This document shows, in pieces, positions 17,296-24,732 of a DNA stretch of 31,591 bases. The translations under genes were made by a program, and so were the position numbers. Source of the stretch: a virus. How positions within the stretch are numbered: position 1 is the stretch's first letter; every line of letters starts with the position of its first letter. The notes beneath the pieces are model-generated. The model was not told the origin of the DNA. It did not search any database and was given only the letters and a program-made list of their open reading frames with translations. The stretch spans positions 1 through 31,591 of the IMG/VR virus record IMGVR_UViG_3300037485_000684, one strand, 5' to 3'.

Positions 17296-17829
17296 TCACG
17301 ATTGTATTGTAGTGATGTATTTACTCAGTTTCGGTATCCTTGATTTCAGATTCCTTTTTATATAATCTTTGAATCTTTGTTCACCATAAGGAATCGCACC
17401 CCATTGACCTTCATTATACTTCCACTGCCAGACCTTTATATCGAATCTAAAAGTGAATACTTGATTACTGAATGACCCAAATTTCAATATATAAGAACTT
17501 TCACCAGCCTGACGACCAGCCTTCATACTTCGCCAAAGTTCTTTTCTGAATTTTCCATCCATACCAAAAGCCCCTCGTTTGGGGCCATTTGCACTAGCAC
17601 TGATGAATGATTGTATGGCAGATCCTAATTTTGCTTCTTTAGCTAGTGGGACTGCTGATGCTGCACTCATACCAGTATCTATATGAACCGTACCAGTATA
17701 GATGATAGCTTCAACAAACTCACCTGCTGCTTCTCTCCAAAGCTTCTTCATGGCATTATATAAATCACGTCTATATTTATCGGAATCAATCTTGACTCGT
17801 TTGATCCGCTTAATTGTCAATTTAATCAC
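17296..17829 (-). CDS. HK97 gp10-like tail/neck protein
   Basis: A 177-residue basic protein. VHIDTGMSAAS around residue 49-59 fits the DTG-x-L/M-x-x-S signature of HK97 gp10-type head-tail joining proteins, and its ending (AIPYGEQRFKDYIKRNL) also fits that family. The start is GTG at 17829 with AGGAGG five bases upstream, a strong site. In most siphophages a gp10-like gene lies before the tail tube gene. Here it sits between the tail chaperone and the tape measure, so it may do a different tail job. The preceding terminator hairpin could lower its expression. Confidence 0.55.
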   Translation of the reverse strand: MIKLTIKRIKRVKIDSDKYRRDLYNAMKKLWREAAGEFVEAIIYTGTVHIDTGMSAASAVPLAKEAKLGSAIQSFISASANGPKRGAFGMDGKFRKELWRSMKAGRQAGESSYILKFGSFSNQVFTFRFDIKVWQWKYNEGQWGAIPYGEQRFKDYIKRNLKSRIPKLSKYITTIQS

Positions 17830-17842
17830 TGTACCCTCCTAG

Positions 17843-17875
17843 AAAAATAGGGTAGCTTGGTTAGAGCTACCCTAT
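17843..17875 (-). terminator. Terminator or attenuator hairpin after the tail chaperone
   Basis: On the minus strand ATAGGGTAGCT (17875-17865), a 7-base loop and AGCTACCCTAT (17857-17847) form a perfect 11-bp stem followed by TTTT (17846-17843). The stop codon of the frameshifted chaperone (17869-17867) lies in the 5' arm. The hairpin is inside the late operon, just before the gp10-like and tape measure genes, so partial termination would set their dose relative to the tail tube. Confidence 0.8.
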
Positions 17876-18546
17876 CTTCGCGCCCAATATTTTGTATAGT
17901 TCAATCTGTTCTTCTCGTCTCTCATTATCTCGAATCATTGAGTAAGCAAGGAAATCAGCTTGTATGATTGCATTGTTATCCTCCCAGGCGTTTTTAGCGC
18001 CGGGAGGTAACAATCCAAACACTTCGCAGGCTCGCCAAGTAGCGTACTTTTCAGTACGATACTTTGGTATTACTGTTTGACGGGCAGAACCTGCTGACCA
18101 GCTAAAAAAGATTTCGTAGCCTGTTCAATCTTTTCTTCGTTCAAGCCACAAGCAGTGATTACCATATCTACAATCATTCGCAGTTCAAGATTTGAGAAAC
18201 CCGATTTCGTGAGTTCATCCGCGTAATTCTTCCACGTGGTTGAATCACTCATATTAACCGTTTCCCATTCCAAATTAGGCGTAGCAGACAATGATTTCAA
18301 CACCATCCAATGAACACGATTAGACGCCCAAATGTCAAGCTTTTTCAAGTAGTCTGAATCACGAACGTCCACGAACCGTTCTCCACCTGGTTTCAAGACT
18401 CCTGGTGCTTCTGGTTTGGGACATAACTTATCAAACTCATCGTAGTCCAGAACTGGTTGGGCTTTGAAAACAATGTTTTCATTACCTTTTGGAATCACAA
18501 GAACTTTAGGTTCCATTGCATTCACTACATGACCATTGATCTTCAT
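17867..18546 (-). CDS. Tail assembly chaperone, long form made by -1 frameshift
   Basis: A 226-residue fusion predicted from a -1 shift on T TTT TTA (18109-18103). Residues 1-148 come from the zero frame; the next 78 codons, from AGC at 18103 to TAG at 17869-17867, are open in the -1 frame and contain a well-formed segment (TWRACEVFGLLPPGAKNAW followed by EDNNAIIQADFLAYSMIRD). There is no ribosome site or start codon suited to a separate gene. Long siphophages make their tail chaperone as a short G-type and a long G-T-type product just upstream of the tape measure gene, exactly this position. The extension fills what would otherwise be a 240-base gap. The shift rate cannot be read from sequence. 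Confidence 0.85.
18070..18546 (-). CDS. Tail assembly chaperone, short form
   Basis: A 158-residue protein without transmembrane or enzyme motifs, with an acidic body and a helical C-terminal half (SGFSNLELRMIVDMVITACG). It lies directly behind the tail tube gene and before the gp10-like and tape measure genes, the normal place of the G-type tail chaperone that coats the tape measure before tube growth. GGCAGG upstream supports the ATG at 18546. It ends 11 codons behind the slippery site, so it is the majority product when no frameshift happens. Confidence 0.75.
   Translation of the reverse strand: MKINGHVVNAMEPKVLVIPKGNENIVFKAQPVLDYDEFDKLCPKPEAPGVLKPGGERFVDVRDSDYLKKLDIWASNRVHWMVLKSLSATPNLEWETVNMSDSTTWKNYADELTKSGFSNLELRMIVDMVITACGLNEEKIEQATKSFLAGQQVLPVKQ
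18103..18109 (-). promoter_or_regulatory. Programmed -1 ribosomal frameshift site, T TTT TTA
   Basis: On the minus strand the heptamer T TTT TTA falls in the X XXY YYZ phase of the zero frame (S146, F147, L148 of the short chaperone). It is one of the most slip-prone -1 sequences known. It lies 11 codons before the zero-frame stop. A small GCAG/CTGC stem follows within about 20 bases, too weak to be called a firm stimulator. Confidence 0.85.
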
Positions 18547-18572
18547 TGACTGCCTGCCTCTCTAACTATTGA

Positions 18573-19106
18573 TTAAGTCTGCGCGCTACGAGTAATTGTC
18601 GGAGCCAGCGCATTACACTTACCAGCACAACTGATCGTACCAGCACGTAAATCATGATCCAAAGATTCATAACGGAAATCAGGGAACAAGATCACTTCTT
18701 TATCACCGCACGTCGAAGGAACTGGCGCGTAGGTGAGTTCAATATCCACGGCATACGGACGGCAAGCATCAGAATCCGAACTCGCCCAGCCAGCTGCCGG
18801 TCCAGTATTCTTAAGAGCATCTTCAGCACTAGGAGCACCAGAGCTTGCGCCCTTGATGTATTCCCAAGTCAAACTGAAAGACACTTCCATCGGAACCTGA
18901 TCGCCTTCTTTGATTTCATCCAAATTGCCACGGTCCAAGGTATAGACAATATTCTTCTTTTCAGAATATGTCAAGTTACCTTCACCAACTACGATACTGA
19001 GTTCATTCGCAGTAGGTGTCGTACCATCAATCAACTTGATGGTAGCGTATTTCAAGTCAATCTGAGCGGACACGATTGACCACGGTCGGGCTAACAGAGC
19101 TTTCAT
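18573..19106 (-). CDS. Major tail tube protein (probable)
   Basis: A 177-residue protein with beta-rich character: N-terminal strands, a GEGNLTYSEKKNIVYTLDRG segment and a Gly/Ser loop, ending with TITRSAQT. Its size and its place between tail terminator and tail chaperone match siphophage tail tube proteins. AGGAGA precedes the ATG. The codons are richer in G and C than in the neighbouring tail genes, as for the coat gene, which fits high expression. It starts with MKALLARPWSIVSA, closely like the coat and scaffold N-termini. Several cysteines near the C-terminus (for example CAGKC) are unusual for a tube protein. Confidence 0.72.
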   Translation of the reverse strand: MKALLARPWSIVSAQIDLKYATIKLIDGTTPTANELSIVVGEGNLTYSEKKNIVYTLDRGNLDEIKEGDQVPMEVSFSLTWEYIKGASSGAPSAEDALKNTGPAAGWASSDSDACRPYAVDIELTYAPVPSTCGDKEVILFPDFRYESLDHDLRAGTISCAGKCNALAPTITRSAQT

Positions 19107-19108
19107 AT

Positions 19109-19591
19109 CTATTCTCCTGTTAAGTGCGTAACGTAATGACCTTCTACACTAGCCTGTAAGAGGCGAGCGTCCTTATCAACCAATCCAAAGTTATTTACTT
19201 GAATACGTTCCTTACCCCGATCGTCAGAAACGATTCGCAAACAACCAAACATTGATTGATCATTTTCTTCATCTGTTGATTCACCATATTTAAATAAAGG
19301 TATGGGCGTAAATATAGTGCTCACTTTACCCAAATTAGTATAAAATGTATGGGTATTCTTATCATCCTGAACATGTTGCAAAAGAAGGTTGACTTCAATA
19401 TACACCTTCCAGTAATCCTTACTTAGTTCAGTATAGTAAGGACCATCTATTCTAAGCTCAATAAATTTCTTTTTAGGATCACCAGTACGTTCACCTTCTA
19501 TATATAGAGGCATATCTTCGTCTCTATAGGTATCAAAATGTTTGCAAACGGAGGCGAATATCCAACGTTGCCATCTTTCGTTAATGGACAT
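19109..19591 (-). CDS. Tail terminator (tail completion) protein
   Basis: A 160-residue protein. The ATG at 19591 (MSINERWQRW) is preferred because GGAGG lies nine bases upstream; an in-frame TTG at 19615 and an ATG at 19600 place that site inside or too close to the start. It overlaps the preceding gene by 11 bases. A DYWKVYIEVNLLLQ strand and DKNTHTFYTNLGKVSTIF resemble tail terminator proteins that cap the finished tube and join it to the head. The position directly before the tube gene supports this, but recognition rests on context more than on a sharp motif. Confidence 0.6.
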   Translation of the reverse strand: MSINERWQRWIFASVCKHFDTYRDEDMPLYIEGERTGDPKKKFIELRIDGPYYTELSKDYWKVYIEVNLLLQHVQDDKNTHTFYTNLGKVSTIFTPIPLFKYGESTDEENDQSMFGCLRIVSDDRGKERIQVNNFGLVDKDARLLQASVEGHYVTHLTGE

Positions 19592-20015
19592 CTTCAACAT
19601 CCTCCGTAGCAGCAATATCTTTTATTTTGACAAGGTAGGCATACTCTAAATTTTCTAAATCAACAATCTCATGTCGGCGTTCATCATAGATAATAGAATC
19701 TTTAACAGTGAATTTGAAATCAGAAGGAATGTCTCTATTATCTATTAGCAAGGTTCTTTGTCCTGAAATGAATGTTCCACCGTAAGTAAAATTTTTACTT
19801 GCAGCGACATAAGATAAATCATAAGCGAAATCACGTTTTACTTTAGTAGGAAGTAGAACTGCACGATTAATAACTAAATCATTTTCATCTTGAGTAAGGA
19901 CACCAGTCGTTACATCACGACTTTCATACGTGATTTGACGAATGATTATACGTTTGCCGAATTTACGTTTGAGTCTGTAGATAACTACAGAAATCTGGCG
20001 AAGGCCGTCTCTCAT
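19581..20015 (-). CDS. Head completion / neck protein
   Basis: A 144-residue mixed alpha-beta protein with a basic N-terminus (YRLKRKFGKRIIIRQITYE) and strand-rich remainder including TFISGQRTLLIDNRDIP and FTVKDSIIYDERRHEIVDLENLE. The latter resembles the core of head-tail stopper proteins, in which a short Ile-rich strand pair precedes an E-x-L region. The start overlaps the preceding membrane-protein stop as ATGA. It lies between coat and tail terminator genes, where head completion proteins belong. Confidence 0.55.
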   Translation of the reverse strand: MRDGLRQISVVIYRLKRKFGKRIIIRQITYESRDVTTGVLTQDENDLVINRAVLLPTKVKRDFAYDLSYVAASKNFTYGGTFISGQRTLLIDNRDIPSDFKFTVKDSIIYDERRHEIVDLENLEYAYLVKIKDIAATEDVEDVH

Positions 20016-20266
20016 TCTTTTTTATCCTCCGCTAGACATTTTCTTGTTCGTAATTCGGAGACAAAGGTATTTATCAGAATCCCATTCGCCCGAATAGTAT
20101 CCATACTGCTTTTCGTAAGATCAGCAAGGACTGTTTTCTGATACTCTTCCATCTTCATGATTCTTGAGTAAAGTTCTTTTTCACGTTTGAAGTCCCGCCA
20201 AGCGTAAAGAAGAACTAGAACGAATGGAACACCTATGATTTTAGCAGCTTCAAGTAATTGTTCCAT
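20012..20266 (-). CDS. Small membrane protein with coiled coil (BhlA-like or holin-like)
   Basis: An 84-residue protein with one N-terminal transmembrane helix (IIGVPFVLVLLYAW), then a strongly charged helix (RDFKREKELYSRIMKMEEYQ) and a polar tail. The order, with no signal peptidase site, matches BhlA-type holins and similar small phage membrane proteins. AAGGAGAG precedes the ATG. It is unusual to find such a gene between the coat protein and head completion genes. With the probable holin at 8475-8825 this would be a second lysis-type candidate, or a membrane-bound assembly factor. Confidence 0.5.
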   Translation of the reverse strand: MEQLLEAAKIIGVPFVLVLLYAWRDFKREKELYSRIMKMEEYQKTVLADLTKSSMDTIRANGILINTFVSELRTRKCLAEDKKE

Positions 20267-20290
20267 TCTACTCTCCTTTTTAATAAAGTA

Positions 20291-20318
20291 GGGAGCGTAG
20301 GCACTTGCCTACGCTCCC
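20291..20318 (-). terminator. Hairpin after the coat protein gene
   Basis: GGGAGCGTAGGC (20291-20302) and GCCTACGCTCCC (20307-20318) form a perfect 12-bp stem with a 4-base loop, nine bases past the coat stop codon. On the minus strand it is followed by TACTTTATT, a broken T-tract, so termination would be partial. It may also protect the coat mRNA 3' end. It helps set coat mRNA far above the head completion genes. Confidence 0.7.
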
Positions 20319-20326
20319 AATACTAA

Positions 20327-21709
20327 TTATCCAAGTACGACGCAACCCAAATTCGTATCCAGGACTTTCACGCCAGCCAGCAAGTCAGCCGTGACTCGAT
20401 GACCTTGGTATTGACCATCATAAGTGATCGTAATACGAATGCTCAAACCCTTATAATTCGCAACATAAGATTTCGCACCAGAACCCGGAGCAGGAGCAGC
20501 CAACGGGCGAGTAACCAGAGCAATCGCGTTGCGGTGGAAAGCCAAACCGTAATCACCCACCGGACCGACACCGAGCACATCGTCATTGGTCATTGCAGCA
20601 GCCAAAGAACGATCAAACAGCAAGCTCGTGGCCGTCGGAGTTTCCATCAAACCGTAATTGACAGAACCGCACGAAATCATCTGACCAGTCTTCGCAGCGC
20701 CACCACCGAATCCGTCAACAACAATAGCCTTGTTCCAACCAGCATCCAAACCAGCAGTCACGTTACAAGCACCAGGCGTGTAGATCGTGATGACTGCATC
20801 GTTCACAACAGCAGAAGCCAGAGCCGGAGTGAACACGATATTCGTCGGAGTGCTGCCACCAGTCGAACTTACGACTTTATGCGGAATCATATCTCCAGCA
20901 ATCGTGAACCAAGAGCCAGCAACCGCTGCGCCAGTGATTCCGTCGCAGTCAACAGCCAAAGCGCCAGCAGCTTCACCAGCACTCTTGTTGATTGCGCCAG
21001 TCCGAACAGCAGAACTCAAAACCGGAGCCGGAGCGTTCTGATCCATGAACACACTGAAACCAAATTTCTTTCCCAACGAACCTTCACGCAGCGCAGTGCC
21101 GGCATCGCCAGTCTTTTCAGCATTAACGAAATCCGCGACGTTCAGCAACGCACCTTCCATGCCAGGCGTCACAATCAAATTACGACCTTCAAACGGGGCT
21201 TTGTTATCATTGAGCTTTTCGCGAGCAGCAATGACTGTAGCTTTTCCAGGATCAGTACCGAGAGCGCCGACGACGTTAGTCAAGAACCCGTAGGTCTGAT
21301 TCAGTACGATACGATCCAGAGCCTGCGCAATAGATTGCAGGGCCGGAACCAGATATTCATCCCGCAGAGATTTGAAACCCTTGCTCTCTTCACCATCATA
21401 GATAATGAAGGTCGTGTGCAAGTGTTGATCCAACGGAACGGCCACGTTCGTAGCAGTCGCGTCCTGAGTCGTAACCGCGTCGCCGTCAACCTTTCGCTTC
21501 GCAGTGAACGCCGCAGGTCGGCGCGTATTGACGATATCGCCAGCTCGCGCGATCTCATCTTCAAAATCTCGGTGCACCAAATTGGCAGCAACCAAATTGG
21601 CTTCCAACACCATCAATGATTCCTGAGCCCAAATTTCAGGAACGAACGCATCGTTGCTATTCGCAGAAACGATGAGCCACGGCTTCGCCAGAATATATGT
21701 CTTGAACAT
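20327..21709 (-). CDS. Major capsid protein, P22 coat-like
   Basis: A 460-residue coat protein. VPEIWAQESLMVLEANLVAANLVHRDF (about 23-50) and DIVNTRRPAAF are the opening blocks I know from P22 gene 5-type coats with the HK97 fold. An inserted beta domain is seen around residues 240-320 (AGSWFTIAGDMIPHKVVSS), in the place of the P22 insertion domain. GGAG precedes the ATG. The codons are clearly richer in G and C than elsewhere in the window, consistent with very high expression. The N-terminal YILAKPWLIVSA is shared with scaffold and tail tube. The coat follows the scaffold gene and is followed by a hairpin. Confidence 0.88.
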   Translation of the reverse strand: MFKTYILAKPWLIVSANSNDAFVPEIWAQESLMVLEANLVAANLVHRDFEDEIARAGDIVNTRRPAAFTAKRKVDGDAVTTQDATATNVAVPLDQHLHTTFIIYDGEESKGFKSLRDEYLVPALQSIAQALDRIVLNQTYGFLTNVVGALGTDPGKATVIAAREKLNDNKAPFEGRNLIVTPGMEGALLNVADFVNAEKTGDAGTALREGSLGKKFGFSVFMDQNAPAPVLSSAVRTGAINKSAGEAAGALAVDCDGITGAAVAGSWFTIAGDMIPHKVVSSTGGSTPTNIVFTPALASAVVNDAVITIYTPGACNVTAGLDAGWNKAIVVDGFGGGAAKTGQMISCGSVNYGLMETPTATSLLFDRSLAAAMTNDDVLGVGPVGDYGLAFHRNAIALVTRPLAAPAPGSGAKSYVANYKGLSIRITITYDGQYQGHRVTADLLAGVKVLDTNLGCVVLG

Positions 21710-21747
21710 GTGTGTCTCCTAATTGTTTTCTACTGTTAGTTTCTATG

Positions 21748-22509
21748 TTAGAAACTGATTTTGCCTTCAGCCCGAAGCTTTCGATAAGTAGCAGGATCTT
21801 TTGCAGCTTCTGCAACATCAAGCTGACCATCCTTAGCTTTCGAGAACTTACCAAGGCCACCATTACTATCATCGTTAAATAAATTAACAAATGCTTCTGA
21901 TTCCCGTAACCGCTTAACAGCATCTTTAGGATGCAGTTCAAGAGTTACTTGCTTTCCGTCTTTACCCATATCACTGAGTTTGACTTTTGGAATAAGGTTG
22001 CCAGTAGGCTTCCCATCTTCTCCGAGCTCCTCGACCATGCGAGTTTGCGGCTTAAGCAAAGCAATAATTTGTTCGGGGTTATAGGCTTTGCCTTCGACAG
22101 CCGCTTGTGTTAAAGCTGTACTAATATTAGAATCAACAAAACGTCTTTGCCAACTGTCTCTTTCCGTAATAGCCTGTTGCTTCTCAGTCTCAAGCTTTTT
22201 AGCAATCGTTTCTTTTTCTTTCTTAGCAAGTTCTTCTTTAGTCAGAAGCTCGTTACTAAGAGACTCAATACGACCTTCCATATCTTTACGTTCTTGGTCA
22301 GTGAGTGTAGCTTTTGATTTAACTAAGTCAAGTTCCTCAAGAGCCTTTTTAGTCTTTTCCGCGCTCTTTCTTCGTTCCTCAGCCAAGAACTTATTCACCT
22401 GATCTTGCGTAAAGGTTGTAGCAGGCGGTTCAGCCGGAGGCGCTGGAGGAGCGGGCGGATCTTCATGGACAACCAACCAAGCACGAGCAAGAATGAAATT
22501 CAAAGACAT
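21748..22509 (-). CDS. Scaffold protein (probable)
   Basis: A 253-residue protein. After the N-terminal FILARAWLVV and a proline-rich linker it has a long Lys/Glu coiled coil (about residues 38-125), then a C-terminal part with conserved-looking blocks such as GKPTGNLIPKVKLSDM. Coil-rich, Lys/Glu-rich proteins directly before the coat gene are typically assembly scaffolds. GGAG precedes the ATG. No protease triad is seen, so it is not fused to a prohead protease. The N-terminal peptide matching the coat start is unusual. Confidence 0.72.
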   Translation of the reverse strand: MSLNFILARAWLVVHEDPPAPPAPPAEPPATTFTQDQVNKFLAEERRKSAEKTKKALEELDLVKSKATLTDQERKDMEGRIESLSNELLTKEELAKKEKETIAKKLETEKQQAITERDSWQRRFVDSNISTALTQAAVEGKAYNPEQIIALLKPQTRMVEELGEDGKPTGNLIPKVKLSDMGKDGKQVTLELHPKDAVKRLRESEAFVNLFNDDSNGGLGKFSKAKDGQLDVAEAAKDPATYRKLRAEGKISF

Positions 22510-22527
22510 GTGGTACTCCGTTTCTAA

Positions 22528-22974
22528 TTAGGACACCCTAGACAAATCAATGGAACGATTATCTCGCAAATATGGTTTGATTAGTCTCCAAGCCACAATG
22601 CTTGGGACTCCGGCGATAATATGTTCTTGAACCATTGTTCGATCATAGGTAGTTTTTACTACATCAAAAGTCTGTTGCATCATCAGTAGTGATTCGTATT
22701 CAAGTTCAGGATCAACACCATCAAGAAAAGCTAAAGCGATTTCTGCACAAGCATCTTTAATATCCTGTGGTATTGTAGCATCCTGAAATCTAGGAAATTG
22801 ATTGTCTTGATTCGCATCTGTTTTCGTTCCAAGATAATTAAGCCTGTCTAATGTTTTAGTAGCCATAGTTAAGGATTTAGTTTGATCGTCCTCAGTAGCA
22901 TCATCCCAAACCTCAGTATTTAATCTTCCATCAAAATATGTTTGTGCCTCAGCGATAGTGAGATAGTTACTCAT
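22528..22974 (-). CDS. Head-tail connector / adaptor protein
   Basis: A 148-residue, mostly helical protein beginning MSNYLTIAEAQTYFDGRL, a pattern common in DnaT-like and HK97 gp6-like connector proteins: short helices, a WDDATEDDQTKSLTMAT turn and a following LDRLNYLG helix. The start overlaps the portal stop as ATGA. In a packaging order of terminase, portal, this gene, scaffold and coat, it probably forms the ring beneath the portal. That it comes before the scaffold is slightly unusual but not rare. Confidence 0.65.
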   Translation of the reverse strand: MSNYLTIAEAQTYFDGRLNTEVWDDATEDDQTKSLTMATKTLDRLNYLGTKTDANQDNQFPRFQDATIPQDIKDACAEIALAFLDGVDPELEYESLLMMQQTFDVVKTTYDRTMVQEHIIAGVPSIVAWRLIKPYLRDNRSIDLSRVS

Positions 22975-24719
22975 TTTCCATCTCCTCTCGTCTGATCTTC
23001 CGTGGTGTTTGAAAGGTCTGTGTTACGCGACGCTTCTTTCTCTTTTGAAGCAGCACTATTGTCAGACCCCAAATCAGCAACCCCACGAGCAGAAGCTTTA
23101 CTCTGAGCCAGCGCGATACGTGCAGCACGTTCGGCATGATCTTGTTTCGCTTTTTCGGATTCACCTTCTGGATACCCTCTCAATTGTGAAGCGAGTTCAG
23201 TACCAACGAATCCTGCTTCATGATCCTGTCTAATAGTCTCAGGATCAACAGCCATTGCTTCGGCTTCTTCAATCTCATTCTGCCAAGTCTCTAAATCATC
23301 AAGCTTGGCTTTGTGCCCAAGTGTTATGATTACGCACTCTTTAGCAACTGCTTTCTGGAATCCTGTACTCGGAATCTTTTCAGCAATCTCAAGCAGTGAT
23401 TTAGCTTCGTTCTTTCTGTCCTCATCAGTTTTGAGACTGAACTCAAGAGGATAAGTGATTTCAGCAACGTCTCGGTCATTCTCATACATAGACCAGATAC
23501 TAGCGATTTCACGTTCAGAATACTCAAGCTCCAAGGCAATATAAGATAAGCCAGCTTCCAATCCGCGAGCGTCCATTGCTTTGGATTCTGCACTAGCTTT
23601 CACTGGCGTCAGATTCGTGATTGCAAGATGCACTAACTGACGAATCTCTTCACGGATATCTTTCTGCTTCTCCATACTGATTGAGAGTGGCTCGCTTGAC
23701 GGATGAATAAAGGCCGGACGTTCCAATCCTTTCGGATAGCGACGACCTTTCGTTGCACCAGTTCTGATCTCAGGATTGCGAGCTATATTTGCATTTACTG
23801 ATTCACCAGGATTTCTTACCAGTTCACCATTAACCGTTTGCGTGAGTGTTGGTGCTGGCGGAAGTCCTGGAATGAACTCGTTAGCATTAAATTGTTCAGT
23901 ATAGAATGGGAAGTTAGCTTTCAGTGCATAGTTAATATCACTTGAAGCTAGATTCAGCAAACTGATTTGGTGATCGGCAATATCTGCAAGCAAGCTAGAA
24001 GACAGTTCGTAAATCACAAACGGTATTCTAGCAAGTTCAAGGACTGTTGCAGTGCCTGGAAGTTCTTCACCATTCTGTCCATAATACTTAACTAAGATTC
24101 CTGATCGTGTCCACTGCATGAATCTAAAAGTTTCAACTTCTTTGATTATAAGATTCGTGTCAGAATCACGCTCATAGATTCTATCTTTCAAGAGCAAAGT
24201 ATCAAGGATTTCAGTATCATCTGCATAGGACCAGTTCAAGATATCTTCTGCACAATACTTGTATAAGTAAGGATTCAGACCAAGACTAATCTTATCAGCG
24301 AGAGTAGCATTAACTGGCTTCACAGGCTTATCAATAAAAACACCTACTTTGCCGATAGCAAGTAGGTCGTCTAAAATCAATCTTCCTGTGAATGAATTCA
24401 TGGAATTGCCTTTTCGGTCAACGCCACGATTCTTGCCCTTCACCGCATCCTGGTAGCTAGTCGGACCACCCTTACGAATGATATCAATGAATCTCTTGAA
24501 GATTGAGTTCTTGATTTCCAGAATAGCCGCTTTGCTATGTGCTGGAGTATAGCTATTGTCAGAACGGTCTTGAAACTCTGTATCATCTTCACGAGTGCTG
24601 AACTTCTTCAGGTACTTGTGTTTGAAATCAGCACCATCACTCATGATTGTACGATATTTTTCCCATTTAGGGATTTTAACAAGATAGTCAGGATGGATTA
24701 AAGTAGCTATGCTCGGCAT
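22971..24719 (-). CDS. Portal protein (DUF4055-like)
   Basis: A 582-residue protein with the usual portal traits: about 550-600 residues, and a position between large terminase and head genes. Recognisable stretches are GGPTSYQDAVKGKNRGVDRKGNS (around 85-107), a conserved SLLADIADHQISLLNLASSD segment and GGIEARGLEAG-like text near residue 380 (SKAMDARGLEAGLSYIALEL). These resemble DUF4055-family phage portals. GAGGG precedes the ATG. The C-terminal 60 residues are a charged, Ala-rich tail. It forms the dodecameric gate for DNA packaging. Confidence 0.78.
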   Translation of the reverse strand: MPSIATLIHPDYLVKIPKWEKYRTIMSDGADFKHKYLKKFSTREDDTEFQDRSDNSYTPAHSKAAILEIKNSIFKRFIDIIRKGGPTSYQDAVKGKNRGVDRKGNSMNSFTGRLILDDLLAIGKVGVFIDKPVKPVNATLADKISLGLNPYLYKYCAEDILNWSYADDTEILDTLLLKDRIYERDSDTNLIIKEVETFRFMQWTRSGILVKYYGQNGEELPGTATVLELARIPFVIYELSSSLLADIADHQISLLNLASSDINYALKANFPFYTEQFNANEFIPGLPPAPTLTQTVNGELVRNPGESVNANIARNPEIRTGATKGRRYPKGLERPAFIHPSSEPLSISMEKQKDIREEIRQLVHLAITNLTPVKASAESKAMDARGLEAGLSYIALELEYSEREIASIWSMYENDRDVAEITYPLEFSLKTDEDRKNEAKSLLEIAEKIPSTGFQKAVAKECVIITLGHKAKLDDLETWQNEIEEAEAMAVDPETIRQDHEAGFVGTELASQLRGYPEGESEKAKQDHAERAARIALAQSKASARGVADLGSDNSAASKEKEASRNTDLSNTTEDQTRGDGK

Positions 24720-24732
24720 GATACCCTCGCTT

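Noticed and set aside
20399-21619. 406-codon open frame on the plus strand opposite the coat gene
   Set aside because: It is rich in Arg and Ser with no recognisable domain, has no ribosome site, and arises from the GC-rich codon use of the coat gene.
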